Of a DNA stretch of 64,000 nt, positions 44,401 through 55,899 are shown piece after piece. The stretch's first letter is position 1. The number at the start of each line of letters is the position of its first letter. The translations under genes were made by a program, and so were the position numbers. Source of the stretch: Hofstenia miamia (taxonomy: Eukaryota > Xenacoelomorpha > Acoela). Where the stretch lies: assembly GCA_004352715.1 (NCBI GenBank), contig SCFE01000075.1, positions 545,783 through 609,782 on the forward strand, in the 5' to 3' direction. The notes below the pieces were generated by a model. The model made no database searches. It was given only the letters and a program-made list of their open reading frames with translations, and was not told where the DNA came from.

Positions 44401-47400
44401 TGACATTTATAAAACTGCAAGAAGATTCATTACCACTAATCATTCTGTTTCATTTGAGTTTCGCACTCGAATTGAATGAAACACGGTATGACATGTTTGC
44501 GCAAAGTTCAAAATCCCATTTTTGGAAATTTATTTGAATACAAAGTATTTCAGCAGCGAAAATATGTACCGTTTTGCATTTACAGTGGTTAACAGTTCTA
44601 CAGATTATAAACGAAACTCAACACACTTAGAGATGCGAATTCATATCAGTGAAGGCAATTAGAAATAATTTAGTCCTTAAAACCGCTAAATGCATGCATA
44701 ACCTACTTAAAATACGGCCAGGCCATCTGCAGCATTGTACTGATATTTGAGGCAGAGTTATCAAACGTGGAGGCAACATATAATTCTCGATTGAATTTTT
44801 CTGTTAGTTCTTTGAGATTAGCGATTTATTCAAAAAGAATATTTAGGACAGCGGTAAAGAATTTAGTGATTTGTTGGAAAAAGCGTTTTATGTTTGTAGT
44901 ACCAATTTTTCCCTTATAAGTTAAAGTAAATTATATTTAAATCTATTTTTACCAATGAACATTTTGGCAATGCAACACATTGTTCTGCAAAATTGTGTAA
45001 GACAAACTAATTGCAATAATTTTATTGAGTCTTTAATCATAATTGTATTGCAAAAACTTCATTTCGATGTTTGTGGAGATTTTCTTCGGCTTTAAGCAAA
45101 CATTCTGAAAAAATTTAGTTGTTTAGGTTGTAAATATTAAGAGATAAGTAATGTTGGTAACTTGAGCATTTGATATGTGTATCAAAAATGTTTATTTGCA
45201 CATTTCAAGTTTTTGTTTCCGCAATCTGATCATCGGTTGAACTTTACGCTGATAAATTTGATTGGGTTTCCTTTTATAAACTCCAGATCTCAATTCTTTT
45301 CAAATGTTTCACACTCTTCAAATGTTGTTACCAATGTTGCTTTTATATATCACCATTGTAATCACATATCATGCAGAAAATGCTGTTGCCAACTTTCTTT
45401 AATCTTGACGTTTGAGTGCAATATTAGTTCAAGTTTTCCGTAATTTCTTTGAAGAGCACTATTTGAAAATGAATGACATCTTAAGATGTCAACTCAACAA
45501 TAATAAAAGCAAAGCTAAAAGCAAACCAGACTTAAATAACGTGGAACAATTTTGGCAAATAGAAATATTACTGTAAGTTGTTTACCTAATTTTACATAGC
45601 TTTATTACTTTACCTGCCTAATGATAATGATGAAGTAGTGTTGTTTTACGCACTTGAAATAGCAATAATTTTGCATTCCTAAATGCGCACCCTTCCTACC
45701 AATTGATCGTTTTGAAAACGGAATTCTACGTGACGATAGAAACGAATTAACTTAAGCTTATGTTCGTTTCTCAAAGTCCATTGCGGACAAATGTGAACAC
45801 AAGCAATTTCATTCATTCTGGTGTATTAAAAAATCATTAATAAAATATAATTTGGTGATATTTCCTATGATACCTGTTATTGTCTATCCACGAGAGACAG
45901 CCTGGATTATATTGTCTTCCATTTCAGATGTCATTTTATGGAAACGCAAAGACAGTATGTTATGAATATTCATTGTGTACGCGTTGATGTGGATAAATTC
46001 CAACTATGGTGACCATTTCCATGTTTTCGAAAAGGACAATTTTTTGCATGCAGCAATTTTTAACCTAATGTTTGAGGAGTTGAAATTTTATTCATGTTAG
46101 TACAATTCAGCACAACTGGTGTCAAAAAATTAACATTATTTTAGAAATTTTTGTATCTTTTTATGCAGACCCAAAGGCAGGATGAATTAGAGGCCTTCTT
46201 CAAAAGTAGGACAGAGGTAAAAGCGTTTAAAAAAGCATGACTGTCCATCCTAAATCAGGCCATCCATAATACTAGAAATGCTGATGTGTAGAAAACAGTA
46301 CTTAGTGTCATTCGGTTTTCTGTAGGGCGTATCATTATTAGATGAATCAGGAAACACGGTACCAACGAGGACGTATAAATAAATTGTCTGACTGAAGCTT
46401 CAGAAACGGCATAAAATGTTCAGAATATTTCACAGTAAAATGATTTTTTGTCCTGGAATATATTATCGCCATTTTTGAACCTGGCAACGTTTTCAAAAAG
46501 AAACACCTGTCTAGGAGCACAGGTGACTATTTTTAAAAGCACCATATGAACATTTTAGTCGGCGGACCTAGCAGATCTCCAGATTTTAGCAATTATAGTA
46601 AAAGATTCTTATATAATAGAATGCAATATGTTATATTAAGGTTATTGATTAATGCTATTGAGTTTTTTTCGATTGTTCTAGGCCGCGATATATCCATTTA
46701 TAGTTGTTATAATTGCTAATCAGCACTGACTGTTTATATATATATATATATATAATTTTGGTTTCTACGGAATGGGTTGTTTTTGTGTATATGTAATAAC
46801 ATCTGAGATGGTATGTCATTTTATCACTGGCTTTCACATGTCGTGATAGAAATTATAAATAGGTATCATAAGAAATATTTTTGAATGACATTTAAATAAA
46901 CTAGTGTATGAAATTATTTTTTGATATATTCTGTTAAGCACTATACAATATTGTATTGGAGAATATTGTAATTATTTCACTAGGTAATTCCATTCTTTTG
47001 ATTTTCTCTCGAAATAAAAATTTTACGTATACTTTCTGTTTATCCAAACCTACATTTTTCTTTCAAAAGATGCTTTAGCTTTTTAAATGTCTTCATTTAA
47101 CTTTTAACTCCCATCAAATCATCAATTAGCGACACTTTGGAAAATTAGGTTCGTTGAATTTTAATTACCGAAAGGGATGTTAATATAATTTAAGATATTA
47201 ATGGTCACATTTGAATAATGAACAGACATTAGGTTTTTTATAAAAGGAACAAGACTTTTCTTTAACAACAAGATCAATATCAGAAATTTCTTTCTCATTA
47301 GCAGGTATCCAAAGAACTATTGGTTCAAGTTTTTCGCTTTGCAATATAGTTGCAGGCGCATAGGTTCTTTCCTTTACAACGTTTGTGTCTTTTACCTATT

Positions 47401-48970
47401 TTCAAACAGACATGAATCAATTAAAAAATGTGACCCACAGTTTATCATTAATTCTGCTTTCTGAAGAGATTATATTGACGTATTTCCATTATTGGCCAAC
47501 TGCCGCCTCTTTCCACCGTTATGCTATTCTTGATTAGTTTGTACAGTTGGATATTATACTGCGACTTATTCTTTCATTATTTCATCTTTTCCGTGATTAT
47601 GATTTAAGTAAAAAAGTAAACTATTCCATTTAACCTTTTTCCACTTTTATAATTTATTTGAAAAATGTAACTCTTTCTCATGTTTTGAATTTTAGAGTTA
47701 TCAAACCTGCCTGACTAATTTTAATGAGAGCTATTCTACAAGTTCTACAACCCTATCTAGTTGGCGCTGCTGAAATCATTCACCAATAGTATATTATTTG
47801 AGTTTGCTGTTTGAAAATCAGAGAATATTCTCATTGTACATGAACTTGAATTTGAGGGATTTCCGTTTTCAAGTTTGCTAAATATCACCAATATATGTTT
47901 TTTAAAATAGTTTTTCGTTTGGATACACTACTGTTCAATGGCATATTCGCAGAAATTAAGTCTGATTTGAAATTTTTGTTCTTTGGGCAAATGAACTGTC
48001 ATACTCATTTATGAGGAAATGATTTTAATATGTTACTGTGAATTTTATAGGAAATTTATTTTGTTTCTTCAAGGACTTACAAATGCACCATGCAATTGTA
48101 ATAGCTAGTTTAATTTTCGCTTCTAAATTGAACGTATTTGTAAATTTGGATTTGTTTTTTATGCTACCTGCATTTCAGATTCCAAATCAAATCCTTAAAT
48201 TTCTCAAACTCAAGGTAATTAATTTTTGGTAATGTAAAATAACACTAAGCGACTGCTTAAATCTTTGGCTTAATTTTATTATATGTTAGTTGACACCTTA
48301 GCTTTCGCTTCACTTGTTTTATAATTTAACTAATGTAGTACGTTAAATATATTTGCACATCACTGGTAATTTAATCTTAGGTTTCTATTACTTACCTGCA
48401 TTTTTTACACAAAATTATACTTTATGCGCCCAGTGAAAGGTGTACGCCAATTTTATATTTGGTTATTTGAAATTCGGAATACTTTTCCATATCAATTTTG
48501 CGGTTAATTATACTTTTTGGATACATTCATTTACAATTTCCATACTTTGAGGAGCATATTTTTTTAAGTTTTCATTGCTTGCTGTTATAATTGCTGTTTT
48601 TTATTTCCCAGATTCTCAGATTAAATACTTTACATATTCATAACTGTAAAATTTGCAGTTTATTAATTTATATAATTGATATTTTTAATGTACGTATTTG
48701 AAAGGAGACATATTGTAAATGATTTCGATTTTCTCTAAAATTAATTTTTTAAATTTCAAATTTACATGTTTTACTAACCAACTGCTTCATTATTTCTATT
48801 TGCTAGCATTAATTGTTAATACATTTAATAGGTTCTTGATGAAGATCTCATTGCAACAACTCCAAAAGACTATTATGCTATATTTTACTTTGTAAATGTT
48901 ATGTTTTATAACGATGTTTTTGTTTATGTTATATTAAAAGCGTCATTTGCAAACATTTATATTTTAATAG
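41411..48970. other. Long AT-rich stretch without recognised genes
   Basis: About 7.5 kb. Short open frames (for example 41447-41644 minus, 42874-43086 plus, 45177-45443 plus) have no family signature. There is a TA run at 46738-46754. A possible but unidentified exon follows an acceptor-like TTTAATAG at 48831 (open frame VLDEDLIATTPKDYYAIFYF); I could not support it further. Sequence near 46004-46050 (ATGGTGACCATTTCC...AAAAGGACAA) resembles a DNA-transposon end without a partner. Confidence 0.4.
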
Positions 48971-48978
48971 ACATAAAC

Positions 48979-49354
48979 TAGAGCTGTGCGGGTACCGGTT
49001 TTTACCCGGCCTTACTCGCGAATGCGGTCGGACAAGGATAAAGCTTTTACTGATATGGGTAGAACTTTAAAAATCGGGTACAATTTCGAGTAAAATTGTT
49101 AACTTTAAAATCAACTTGATGGGCTACTATTTAAGATAAATTCTAATTATACGCTCAACGCAACACTGGTTGAATGTGTCTGAGCCTGCTATTGCAAAGG
49201 ATGTTTTATATTTTGCAGTATTGTTTTCATTGTTTTTTTGTTATAATTTGTTATACTTCTTAAAAAACATGAGTAATGTATTTCGGGTAGGGGTGCCAAG
49301 CATAGAAAGGCGGCCGAGTAAGCGGACTGGAAAAGTCTTACCCGCATAGCACTA
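48979..49354. mobile_element. hAT-type MITE
   Basis: Inverted ends TAGAGCTGTGCGGGTA and (reverse complement of right) TAGTGCTATGCGGGTA, 14 of 16 matching. They are flanked by 8-base duplications ACATAAAC (48971-48978) and ACATAAGC (49355-49362), one mismatch. 376 bases, no ORF. Eight-base duplications and TAG/CAG-starting short TIRs are characteristic of hAT elements. Confidence 0.85.
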
Positions 49355-49362
49355 ACATAAGC

Positions 49363-49554
49363 GCCTCAATTAAACAACAAATAATATTTTTAAATAATTT
49401 TAATAAATATATATTTTTAAAACATTAAAGTTTATATATTAAACACAATCTATAAATAAACATTTATGTATAAGGTGATTCAAATGTAGATGGGCAGCAT
49501 GGGATTGATGTTTATTTCGACAAATATATCCCATATCTTAAATGCTTTTTACAG
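49363..49554. other. AT-rich spacer
   Basis: Between the hAT MITE and a PLE fragment; nothing recognised. Confidence 0.4.
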
Positions 49555-49800
49555 AATCAATTACACCTGAGGTGAGGACTATATTGGATATAATGGCAGA
49601 CAAATAAGCAGAATATAACGCACAAAAATAAATCAACAATGTCAGGCCACTTAAGAAAATGTGGATTAAACTGCCATCAAAATTTTAAGAACTATCATCC
49701 TGAAGACTAAAAATAATCGAAACTATATACATGAGATTAATGCAGCACCAAAGAGTTGGAGTTCTTAACATTCCAAACACTCGAAAACCCTTGCCGCTAA
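49555..49800 (+). pseudogene. Penelope-like GIY-YIG fragment
   Basis: GEDYIGYNGRQISRI after a broken Cys block, then SGHLRKCGLNCHQNF. Same family as the copy at 52230-52613 (CGEDYIGYCGRQLSRRTKEH, then SKHLQNCG). Several stops. Confidence 0.75.
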
Positions 49801-50394
49801 CAATTTTAATCTCACGTTTTTCATGAGAAGAATGTTAAATCGTGGTAAATACTTCAAAAACCACTAAATAAATAGAAATGTTGAAAATAGTTAAATACGA
49901 TAACGACCATATTAATTAAAATTTTGGGTTAGAGATGTTAGGCAAGAAACGGCAAAAAATTGTCCATCTTTTAAGTTGTATGGGTGTTGTTGATGCCAAA
50001 GAATCTTTGGACAGCGATATTGAGATTAAGCCATGCAAACTAGTGACATCGGATTCGGGTAATAAAACTTTAAATAATACCTTATCAGCAAATACCTGTT
50101 AATCATTTGATTGGACTAAGATCCAAGCTGGCAAATATTAATCAAAAATTATTTCGGGTCTATACTAAGGTAATATTGTCATTAGTATATTATACAGGGT
50201 GAGTCACGGGAAACGGATGTTTTTAAAAAAGACAAAACTGCAAATATTTAAAAAAATTTATTATACATAAAAGCATTCATTAAACTATGCTATTATGGAA
50301 TATTTAAGATTGAAAAATTATGTCAAACAAATGTGCATTTTCACGAGCACAAATTTGAAGTCGCTTTCTAAAGTTGGTTTCCACTACTTTCACT

Positions 50395-50520
50395 AATTTT
50401 TCTTCTTTTTTTTCGGGTTTTTTTACGTATCGCGGGCTCTAATTTTCTAAATGTGGGGGGTTTTGCACAATAAAAGCGTGTTTTTAAAAACCCCCCCACA
50501 AAAAAAACGCACATGGAAAA
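50395..50520. other. Probable low-quality sequence
   Basis: Compared with the aligned part of copy 2, this stretch shows many substitutions that lengthen homopolymers (TTTTTTTTCGGG, GGGGGG, ACCCCCCCAC), while both flanks match almost perfectly. That points to uncorrected read errors rather than divergence. Confidence 0.6.
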
Positions 50521-50599
50521 ATCGGGTGAGCGCGGCGGCCATGAGACATGATTAGGAATGCAGCTCGAACTGCAGTCATGGACGCTCTCGCTGTATGAG

Positions 50600-50663
50600 N
50601 NNNNNNNNNNNNNNNNNNNNNNNNNNNNNNNNNNNNNNNNNNNNNNNNNNNNNNNNNNNNNNN
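50600..50663. other. Assembly gap (64 N)
   Basis: Lies inside mariner-like copy 1. Copy 2 suggests roughly 95 bases are missing. Confidence 0.99.
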
Positions 50664-50892
50664 CACGATATCATGAGGGAAAGAAATTTAAAATTTAAAG
50701 TAAATCTGAAAAGAAAAGCAATTCAAAAGTAATGATTAACAAGTACAAAACTTAACGTAAAAGATAAATAAATAACAACAAACTAAATGGCATCTTAGGC
50801 GGGTTTAAAGACTACCTTCCTCACTTTTTAATCACTTATCCTTAAAGAGCAAGGGGCGTTCTAAAAACATCCGTTTCCCATGACTCACCCTG

Positions 50893-51414
50893 TATATATC
50901 AAAGGAAAGTTTTAACTTTAGTAACAGTCAAATTATTCAACACAAGTGACAGGAAAGTGTCACATTTTGAATTGTAGTATGTTACTTAACAACCTTGAAC
51001 AAACAATGCACGAAGGAACTACATGGGTTGACTAACAATTAAATTTGAGACTTCAAAAGCAGGAACCCCCCTCCCCTTTCACAACCCTAATTCTCAATTG
51101 CAGTCACAATGATTATTGTAGAGCGAAAAACCAAATAATTTAATCAAATCAATGGCAGAGTTTGGTGAGCTGTACACATTCATGACTTCTGGAACGTTTA
51201 AAATAATGTATCAAGGTACTACTTACATATACCGAAATAATGTGAAACAAGCTATGCTCCTAGAGACTTACTACTACAAATTAAAAACCGCCACATCCGT
51301 CAGATCTATCACAACTGAAGGTTGTACACTGTATCGTAAATTAAACTAGAATCAGACAAGTTATTACATATTCTTTCTAATAAAACATGTAAACTGTATC
51401 AAGGTTGAGCATTT
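50893..51414. other. Non-coding spacer
   Basis: Between mariner copy 1 and the PLE fragment. A 65-codon plus-strand ORF (51152-51349) has no family signature. Confidence 0.4.
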
Positions 51415-51505
51415 TTAAGGATTTTTAATAATTTTAACAAAAACATTCAAATATATTTCGACTTACAAAGTCATCGTCAGTTTTACAAATAATTCCCTCT
51501 AAATT
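51415..51505 (-). mobile_element. PLE 3' end fragment (first copy of a 91-base duplication)
   Basis: Essentially identical to 52112-52202, including a hammerhead-like core. On the minus strand: CTGACGA (51480-51474), stem II GACTT-TGT-AAGTC, GAAA (51459-51456). Confidence 0.8.
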
Positions 51506-52102
51506 TACAAACAAATGTTGTGCATTTTCACGAGCACAAATTTGAAGTCGCTTTCTAAAGTTGGTTTCCACTTTCACTAGTTTCTTCACTTATTTCCTGG
51601 ATATTTTCACGTATCGCAGGCTTCAATTCTCTAAGTGTACGGGGTTTCGCAGCATAAACGCGTGATTTCAAATATCCCCACAGATAAAAATCGCACATGG
51701 AAAGATCGGGTGAGCGCGGCGGCCATGAGACATGATTAGGAATGCAGCTCGAACTGCAGTCATGGACGCTCTCGCTGTATGAGCGGTGGCCCCATCTTGT
51801 TGAAACCACATCGATTCCCCATTCATTTCTCGTCTGCGAGGTGTCATAAACAAACACACGGTGTTCAAGACTACACGATATCATGAGGGAAAGAAATTTA
51901 AAATTTAATGTAAATCTGAAAAGAAAAGCAATTCAAAAGTAATGATTAACAAGTACAAAACTTAACGTAAAAGATAAATAAATAACAACAAACTAAATGG
52001 CATCTTAGGCGGGTTTAAAGACTACCTTCCTCACTTTTTAATCACTTATCCTTAAAGAGCAAGGGGCGTTCTAAAAACATCCGTTTCCCATGACTCACCC
52101 TG
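51506..52102 (-). mobile_element. Mariner-like element, copy 2 (left end missing)
   Basis: Ends at the right with the same TIR as copy 1, followed by TA, but about 130 bases including the left TIR are absent. Minus-strand coding: MWFQQDGATAHTARASMTAV (second catalytic Asp in QQD), then after a frameshift SWPPRSPDLSMCDFYLWGYL, KSRVYAAKPRTLRELKPAIR, and after another shift VETNFRKRLQICARENAQHL. These are the last two thirds of a Tc1/mariner-superfamily transposase of the 'WFQQDGATAHTA...CDFFLWGYLK' type. The first catalytic Asp region is deleted. Confidence 0.85.
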
Positions 52103-52109
52103 TATATAT

Positions 52110-52110
52110 N
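52110..52110. other. Single N (assembly join)
   Basis: One undetermined base exactly between the mariner copy and the second copy of the 91-base PLE segment. Confidence 0.99.
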
Positions 52111-52111
52111 A

Positions 52112-52613
52112 AGGATTTTTAATAATTTTAACAAAAACATTCAAATATATTTCGACTTACAAAGTCATCGTCAGTTTTACAAATAATTCCCTCTAAATTT
52201 ACTTGATTTTATAGCAATATTTTAGTTCACTAAATCTTAATTATTGGTAACAATAGTTTATGTATATAATCTTCTTTCGTATTTAGACTTGGTTGAAATG
52301 ATCTTATTAAATTGCTTTCAGTGATTTTAAGATATTTTGCATCGGTATTCTTTAAAATTTTTACATCATAACTTAGTCCACAATTTTGAAGGTGTTTTGA
52401 AATGGTTGAATTAGTTTCATGTTCTTTTGTTCTTCTGCTTAGTTGACGACCACAATATCCGATATAATCCTCACCACAGGTGCATTGAATCTTATAAATT
52501 ACATTAGATTTATCGGACATGCTAGTTGTTGATTTAAGGCCAAGCTTTGCATTAAGTTTGTGGATCTTGTAAACAAATCTTACTTTTTCTTTAATTAATT
52601 CGATCTTTTTCAT
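52112..52613 (-). mobile_element. Penelope-like element, 3' part with GIY-YIG
   Basis: The 127-residue frame (52613-52230) holds the connector VRFVYKIHKLNAKLGLKSTT, the GIY-YIG core VIYKIQCTCGEDYIGYCGRQ, and LSRRTKEHE with the catalytic-domain Arg. It continues with STISKHLQNCG, ITESNLIRSFQPSLNTKE and a stop. Intact frame from truncation point to stop, with no RT: 5'-truncated. A hammerhead-like core lies 3' of the stop (CTGACGA 52174-52168, GAAA 52153-52150). Confidence 0.85.
52150..52174 (-). ncRNA. Hammerhead-like core, PLE 3' end
   Basis: CTGACGA, one spacer U, perfect stem II GACTT-TGT-AAGTC, GAAA, then the palindrome ATATAT as a possible minimal stem III. Stem I partner unclear. Confidence 0.5.
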
Positions 52614-53705
52614 TTTTCATTTGGAGTGCTAAACATATTTGGGCTGTATTTAATTACTTTAGCTTTATCTAAAATTAGTAAATTGGCACTATAGGCTATT
52701 TAAATTGCTAGAAATATTAATAACATAACTAGAAACTATTCTTTCATTAGGCTCATTTTAACCTATGATCACTAATTTTTGGCCCTTTCAGGAGTGTTGG
52801 AGGCTTTGAATGAGCTGGACATAAGCTTATAAATGAAGCAGGTCTTGGTTTTGAGCCAAAGAAGCAATCCGTTTGAAAAAATGGCATTTTTTAGAAAAGC
52901 TCGTTTAAGAAATTTGAATTATGAGGTATACTGTAAATATTTTTTATAATATACCTGAGTAGGAATGTTATTTCTTACAATTATTGATTGGTCTCTATAA
53001 AAAAATTGTATGCTCATGATTCAAGAACTAATATAGCTATGATCAAAAACTATTTTTTGTATTATCTTAATATTACGTATGTCAAAAATGTGAAATTTTT
53101 CAAAAAAAATAGGATTTTTCATTGAAAAGTTTTGTTTTCACACATTCCGGGAACAGGAATAACGTTTATCAGAAATATTCAGCATAAATATCAACAAATT
53201 TACTCATAGCTGTGTATTATAAGAGGAACAATTTTTTGCGAGCTGAGCTAAGCCTGTCCGTTTATATTTTAAACTGAAATGATTCGGCTACTAAAAGTCT
53301 ATACTGGTTTTGAAAAAAAATTGCTGTAAATAAATTGAATTTTTTATATTAGAAGGAAAATTTGCTTTGCAATTGAAACTATCAAAATGAGTTTGATGTA
53401 GCTGTTAAGTGGTTAATAGCATGACATAAATACTCGCTGCAATAAATTGGCTGAAAAGCTGATTTGAGCCATTTCCCAATCGAAAATTAGCGGTTGAGCC
53501 GATGTGAGGAAAGCCAAGTCAGCCGGTAAATTAGCCTCAAATATCCATAGATTTGTAGATGTCTTAATAGCATTGAGAAAACTATTTAAAAATGTGAAAA
53601 ACATCGATTCTATCTTTTTGGATACACTGGGCCGGGACCGACTGAAATTATAGCAAAACAACGGCCCAAAAATTTGGCACAGTTCCACCGCTTCTTTGTA
53701 GAGAA
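52614..53705. other. Non-coding, no recognised feature
   Basis: AT-rich; a 91-codon minus-strand frame at 53413-53688 has no family signature. Confidence 0.4.
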
Positions 53706-53948
53706 TTAACCCTTTCTATCCGACTTTTGTACAATTAACTTTCAACTATTTTTTCGGTATCTCCCACTTATTATGACACTTCTTAACTACAATAAGCAAA
53801 ATTGTAAATTCTTATAATAGTTACATGTGTTTTTCGACCATGGGACAAATATGTCCCAGCAGTATTATAACGAAACGTTTAAAATTGATTTTAGTATTTG
53901 GAAAATGTTCTTGGGACGTATATGTCCCATTAGGACCGAAAGGGTTAA
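53706..53948. mobile_element. piggyBac-like TTAA MITE
   Basis: TTAA-CCCTTTCTATCCGAC on the left and, inverted, TTAA-CCCTTTCGGTCCTAA on the right. TTAA duplication with CCCTTT-starting TIRs is the piggyBac pattern. Internally TGGGACAAATATGTCCCA and TGGGACGTATATGTCCCA are two near-identical palindromes (53834 and 53912). No ORF of its own. Confidence 0.75.
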
Positions 53949-54095
53949 GGTAGATAGAGGGTATTATGGGTCGGAATTCTTTTGAACAACGTTCAGATGT
54001 TAGTTCTGCTGGCTTCAAAGCGCTTAAATCACATAAAATACACAATTGGATGAAAATCGCAAATCATGGCGATTCTTACCCTCTATCTACCTTAA
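53945..54095. mobile_element. Second TTAA element with perfect 15-bp TIR
   Basis: TTAA-GGTAGATAGAGGGTA at the left is exactly inverted at the right (TACCCTCTATCTACC-TTAA). 151 bases including both TTAA copies. Its left TTAA is the right TTAA of the element at 53706-53948. Confidence 0.75.
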
Positions 54096-55019
54096 ATGAG
54101 ATTTGTGCAGTGGTATAAATTTAATTAGGAAAAGGCCTGGGTATAGATGATGTGTAAGTGTAAACTACAATTTAGAAAATAAAATTACAAATGGTTCTAC
54201 TTCAGATTATCAAAAAAAATTGCTTTGATCTTGTGGTGCACGCCCAACTCAAGTGGTAACACCTACTTAAAATTCTTTTACTATTTCTTATCAATGAATG
54301 ATTTGCCTAACTCCCAGTTCTAAGTAGTACTTGTATTTGCACATGACTTTATAATTTTAGAAATATGAGGAACATAATAGGCATGCACATATACAAGAAA
54401 ACATCTAATCCTTGCTTCCTAAAATGGTTGGGAATTTTAAATTTGAGAATAATGTTATGGAGAAGAGGATATTATTGGGCGTAGTTGGGATTTGAATGTC
54501 TAGGAGGTTTCTAACCGTGGTAATTGTTTTTACTAAGCACCGCTAATTTGGGATTATGTTGAACATTGCGAAATGTAAATTAAATTCGATCACATAGTTG
54601 CATTTCAATATTTATTGATCGTTTTAAGTTTGCGATGGAGTTTAAGAAAATAATTAATTCAATTTAATATAAATCAATTTAATTATTTTATTGATTACCG
54701 TTTGGAGTCCAGGTGAGTAAAATTAATTAAGACAGTTTCTAAGTCCTTGCTAACTGAATAAATAGTTTGCTGTTTTGAAAATTACTACAAAGTCATCCGG
54801 TGAGTAAACGCAACATCTTAATTTCTATAGTACTAAATTGTAAAAATTGTAAAAATGGACGTACTTACAAATATATAATTCAATACTGTGTTGCTCTTTA
54901 GAAATTCTATTTTTATAATTTTCCAATAGAAATCTAACTAATATTAAGTAAACATTAACATTTTTTACCATCAATATTCAAGGAAGAATCCAAATTTTTT
55001 AATATGTATACATACATAT
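54096..55019. other. Non-coding, no recognised feature
   Basis: AT-rich sequence, ending in a TA/TACA microsatellite at about 55005-55028. Confidence 0.4.
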
Positions 55020-55067
55020 ATATATATAGCATAAATTACTGAGATACATTGTTATGAACACAGCACA

Positions 55068-55110
55068 CGTTAAATGTTTTCGATTTTAAAAATCATCGTC
55101 AGAACAAAAT
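55068..55110 (-). ncRNA. Hammerhead-like core, PLE 3' end
   Basis: Reverse strand: GTT-CTGACGA (core 55102-55096), stem II GATTTTTAAAAATC-like, GAAA (55081-55078), then a palindromic stem III region and AAC for stem I. Confidence 0.5.
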
Positions 55111-55847
55111 TGCGGCAATATACATTTTACAATATACCACATTGGCTTCTAGTGTACATTGAAGTTATAAATATGCATGCACTTAAAACATTTTTAGGAT
55201 GTTATTATATATATATTATTTTTGTTCTTAATGTAAAGAGCCTCGATAATTTTTAATTCCTTTGTTCTTTTTAAAATTTGTTAGACTTGGTTGATGTTTG
55301 TGGAGACATTTTCCGATCTTAGATGACCCTTAACATGTTCATTTGCTCTTGTAATTAAATGACGACTTGTTTCACCAATGTACGATTTTTTACAATCGTC
55401 ACAATTGTATTCATACACTACAGATACAGATGAAATCAAGTCTAATTCAAGAGTGTCGTTGTTCTTTATAATATCAGATGTTCTTAATGATTTGAAAATT
55501 GGGGTTATGATGGTTCTCTTTAAATCTTTGTTAAGCATTTAACTTTTGATTTTAGCGTTCTTTCCAATATTTTAATTTATGGCAATTTCCAATAGATTTT
55601 TTCACGATCTTCGTTTTCATTTCTAATAATCTTGTTAAATGTTTGACTAGAGAAGCATTCATTTACAATCTTTTTAATAAATTTGTGGGGATGGCCATTC
55701 TGCTTAAAATGCTCAAAAATAAAGAGCAATTAATTAATAACCAACTAGGTACTACCATCCTAAAATGTTTTAAGTCCATGCATATTTATAACTTCAATGT
55801 ACACTAGAAGCCAATGTAGTTTATTGTAAATTTATATTGCCGCAATT

Positions 55848-55893
55848 CTGTTCTGACGATGATTTTTAAAATCGAAAACGTTTAACGTGTGCT
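55848..55893 (+). ncRNA. Hammerhead-like core, inverted PLE border
   Basis: Stem I candidates GTT/AAC and outer GCA/TGC; core CTGACGA at 55853-55859; stem II GATTTT-TA-AAAATC; GAAA at 55874-55877; minimal palindromic stem III AACGTT. Mirror copy of 55068-55110. Confidence 0.55.
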
Positions 55894-55899
55894 GTGTTC

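Larger units (their letters stand above)
50195..50892 (-). mobile_element. Mariner-like element, deleted copy 1 with both TIRs
   Basis: CAGGGTGAGTCACGGGAAAC-GGATGTTTT at the left is inverted at the right (AAAACATCC-GTTTCCCATGACTCACCCTG), with TA on both sides. The interior matches copy 2 (51506-52102) but is noisy between about 50395 and 50515 (extended homopolymers) and has a 64-base gap. Transposase coding on the minus strand is unreadable here beyond HTARASMTAVRAAFLIMSH. Confidence 0.85.

Noticed and set aside
46004-46260. ATGGTGACCATTTCC...GACTGTCCATCCT stretch
   Set aside because: Looks like opposing transposon ends, but the inverted match is too short to support.
48832-48960. Possible exon after TTTAATAG (VLDEDLIATTPKDYYAIFYF)
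   Set aside because: Only an acceptor-like site and a short frame; no donor-supported end or homologue.
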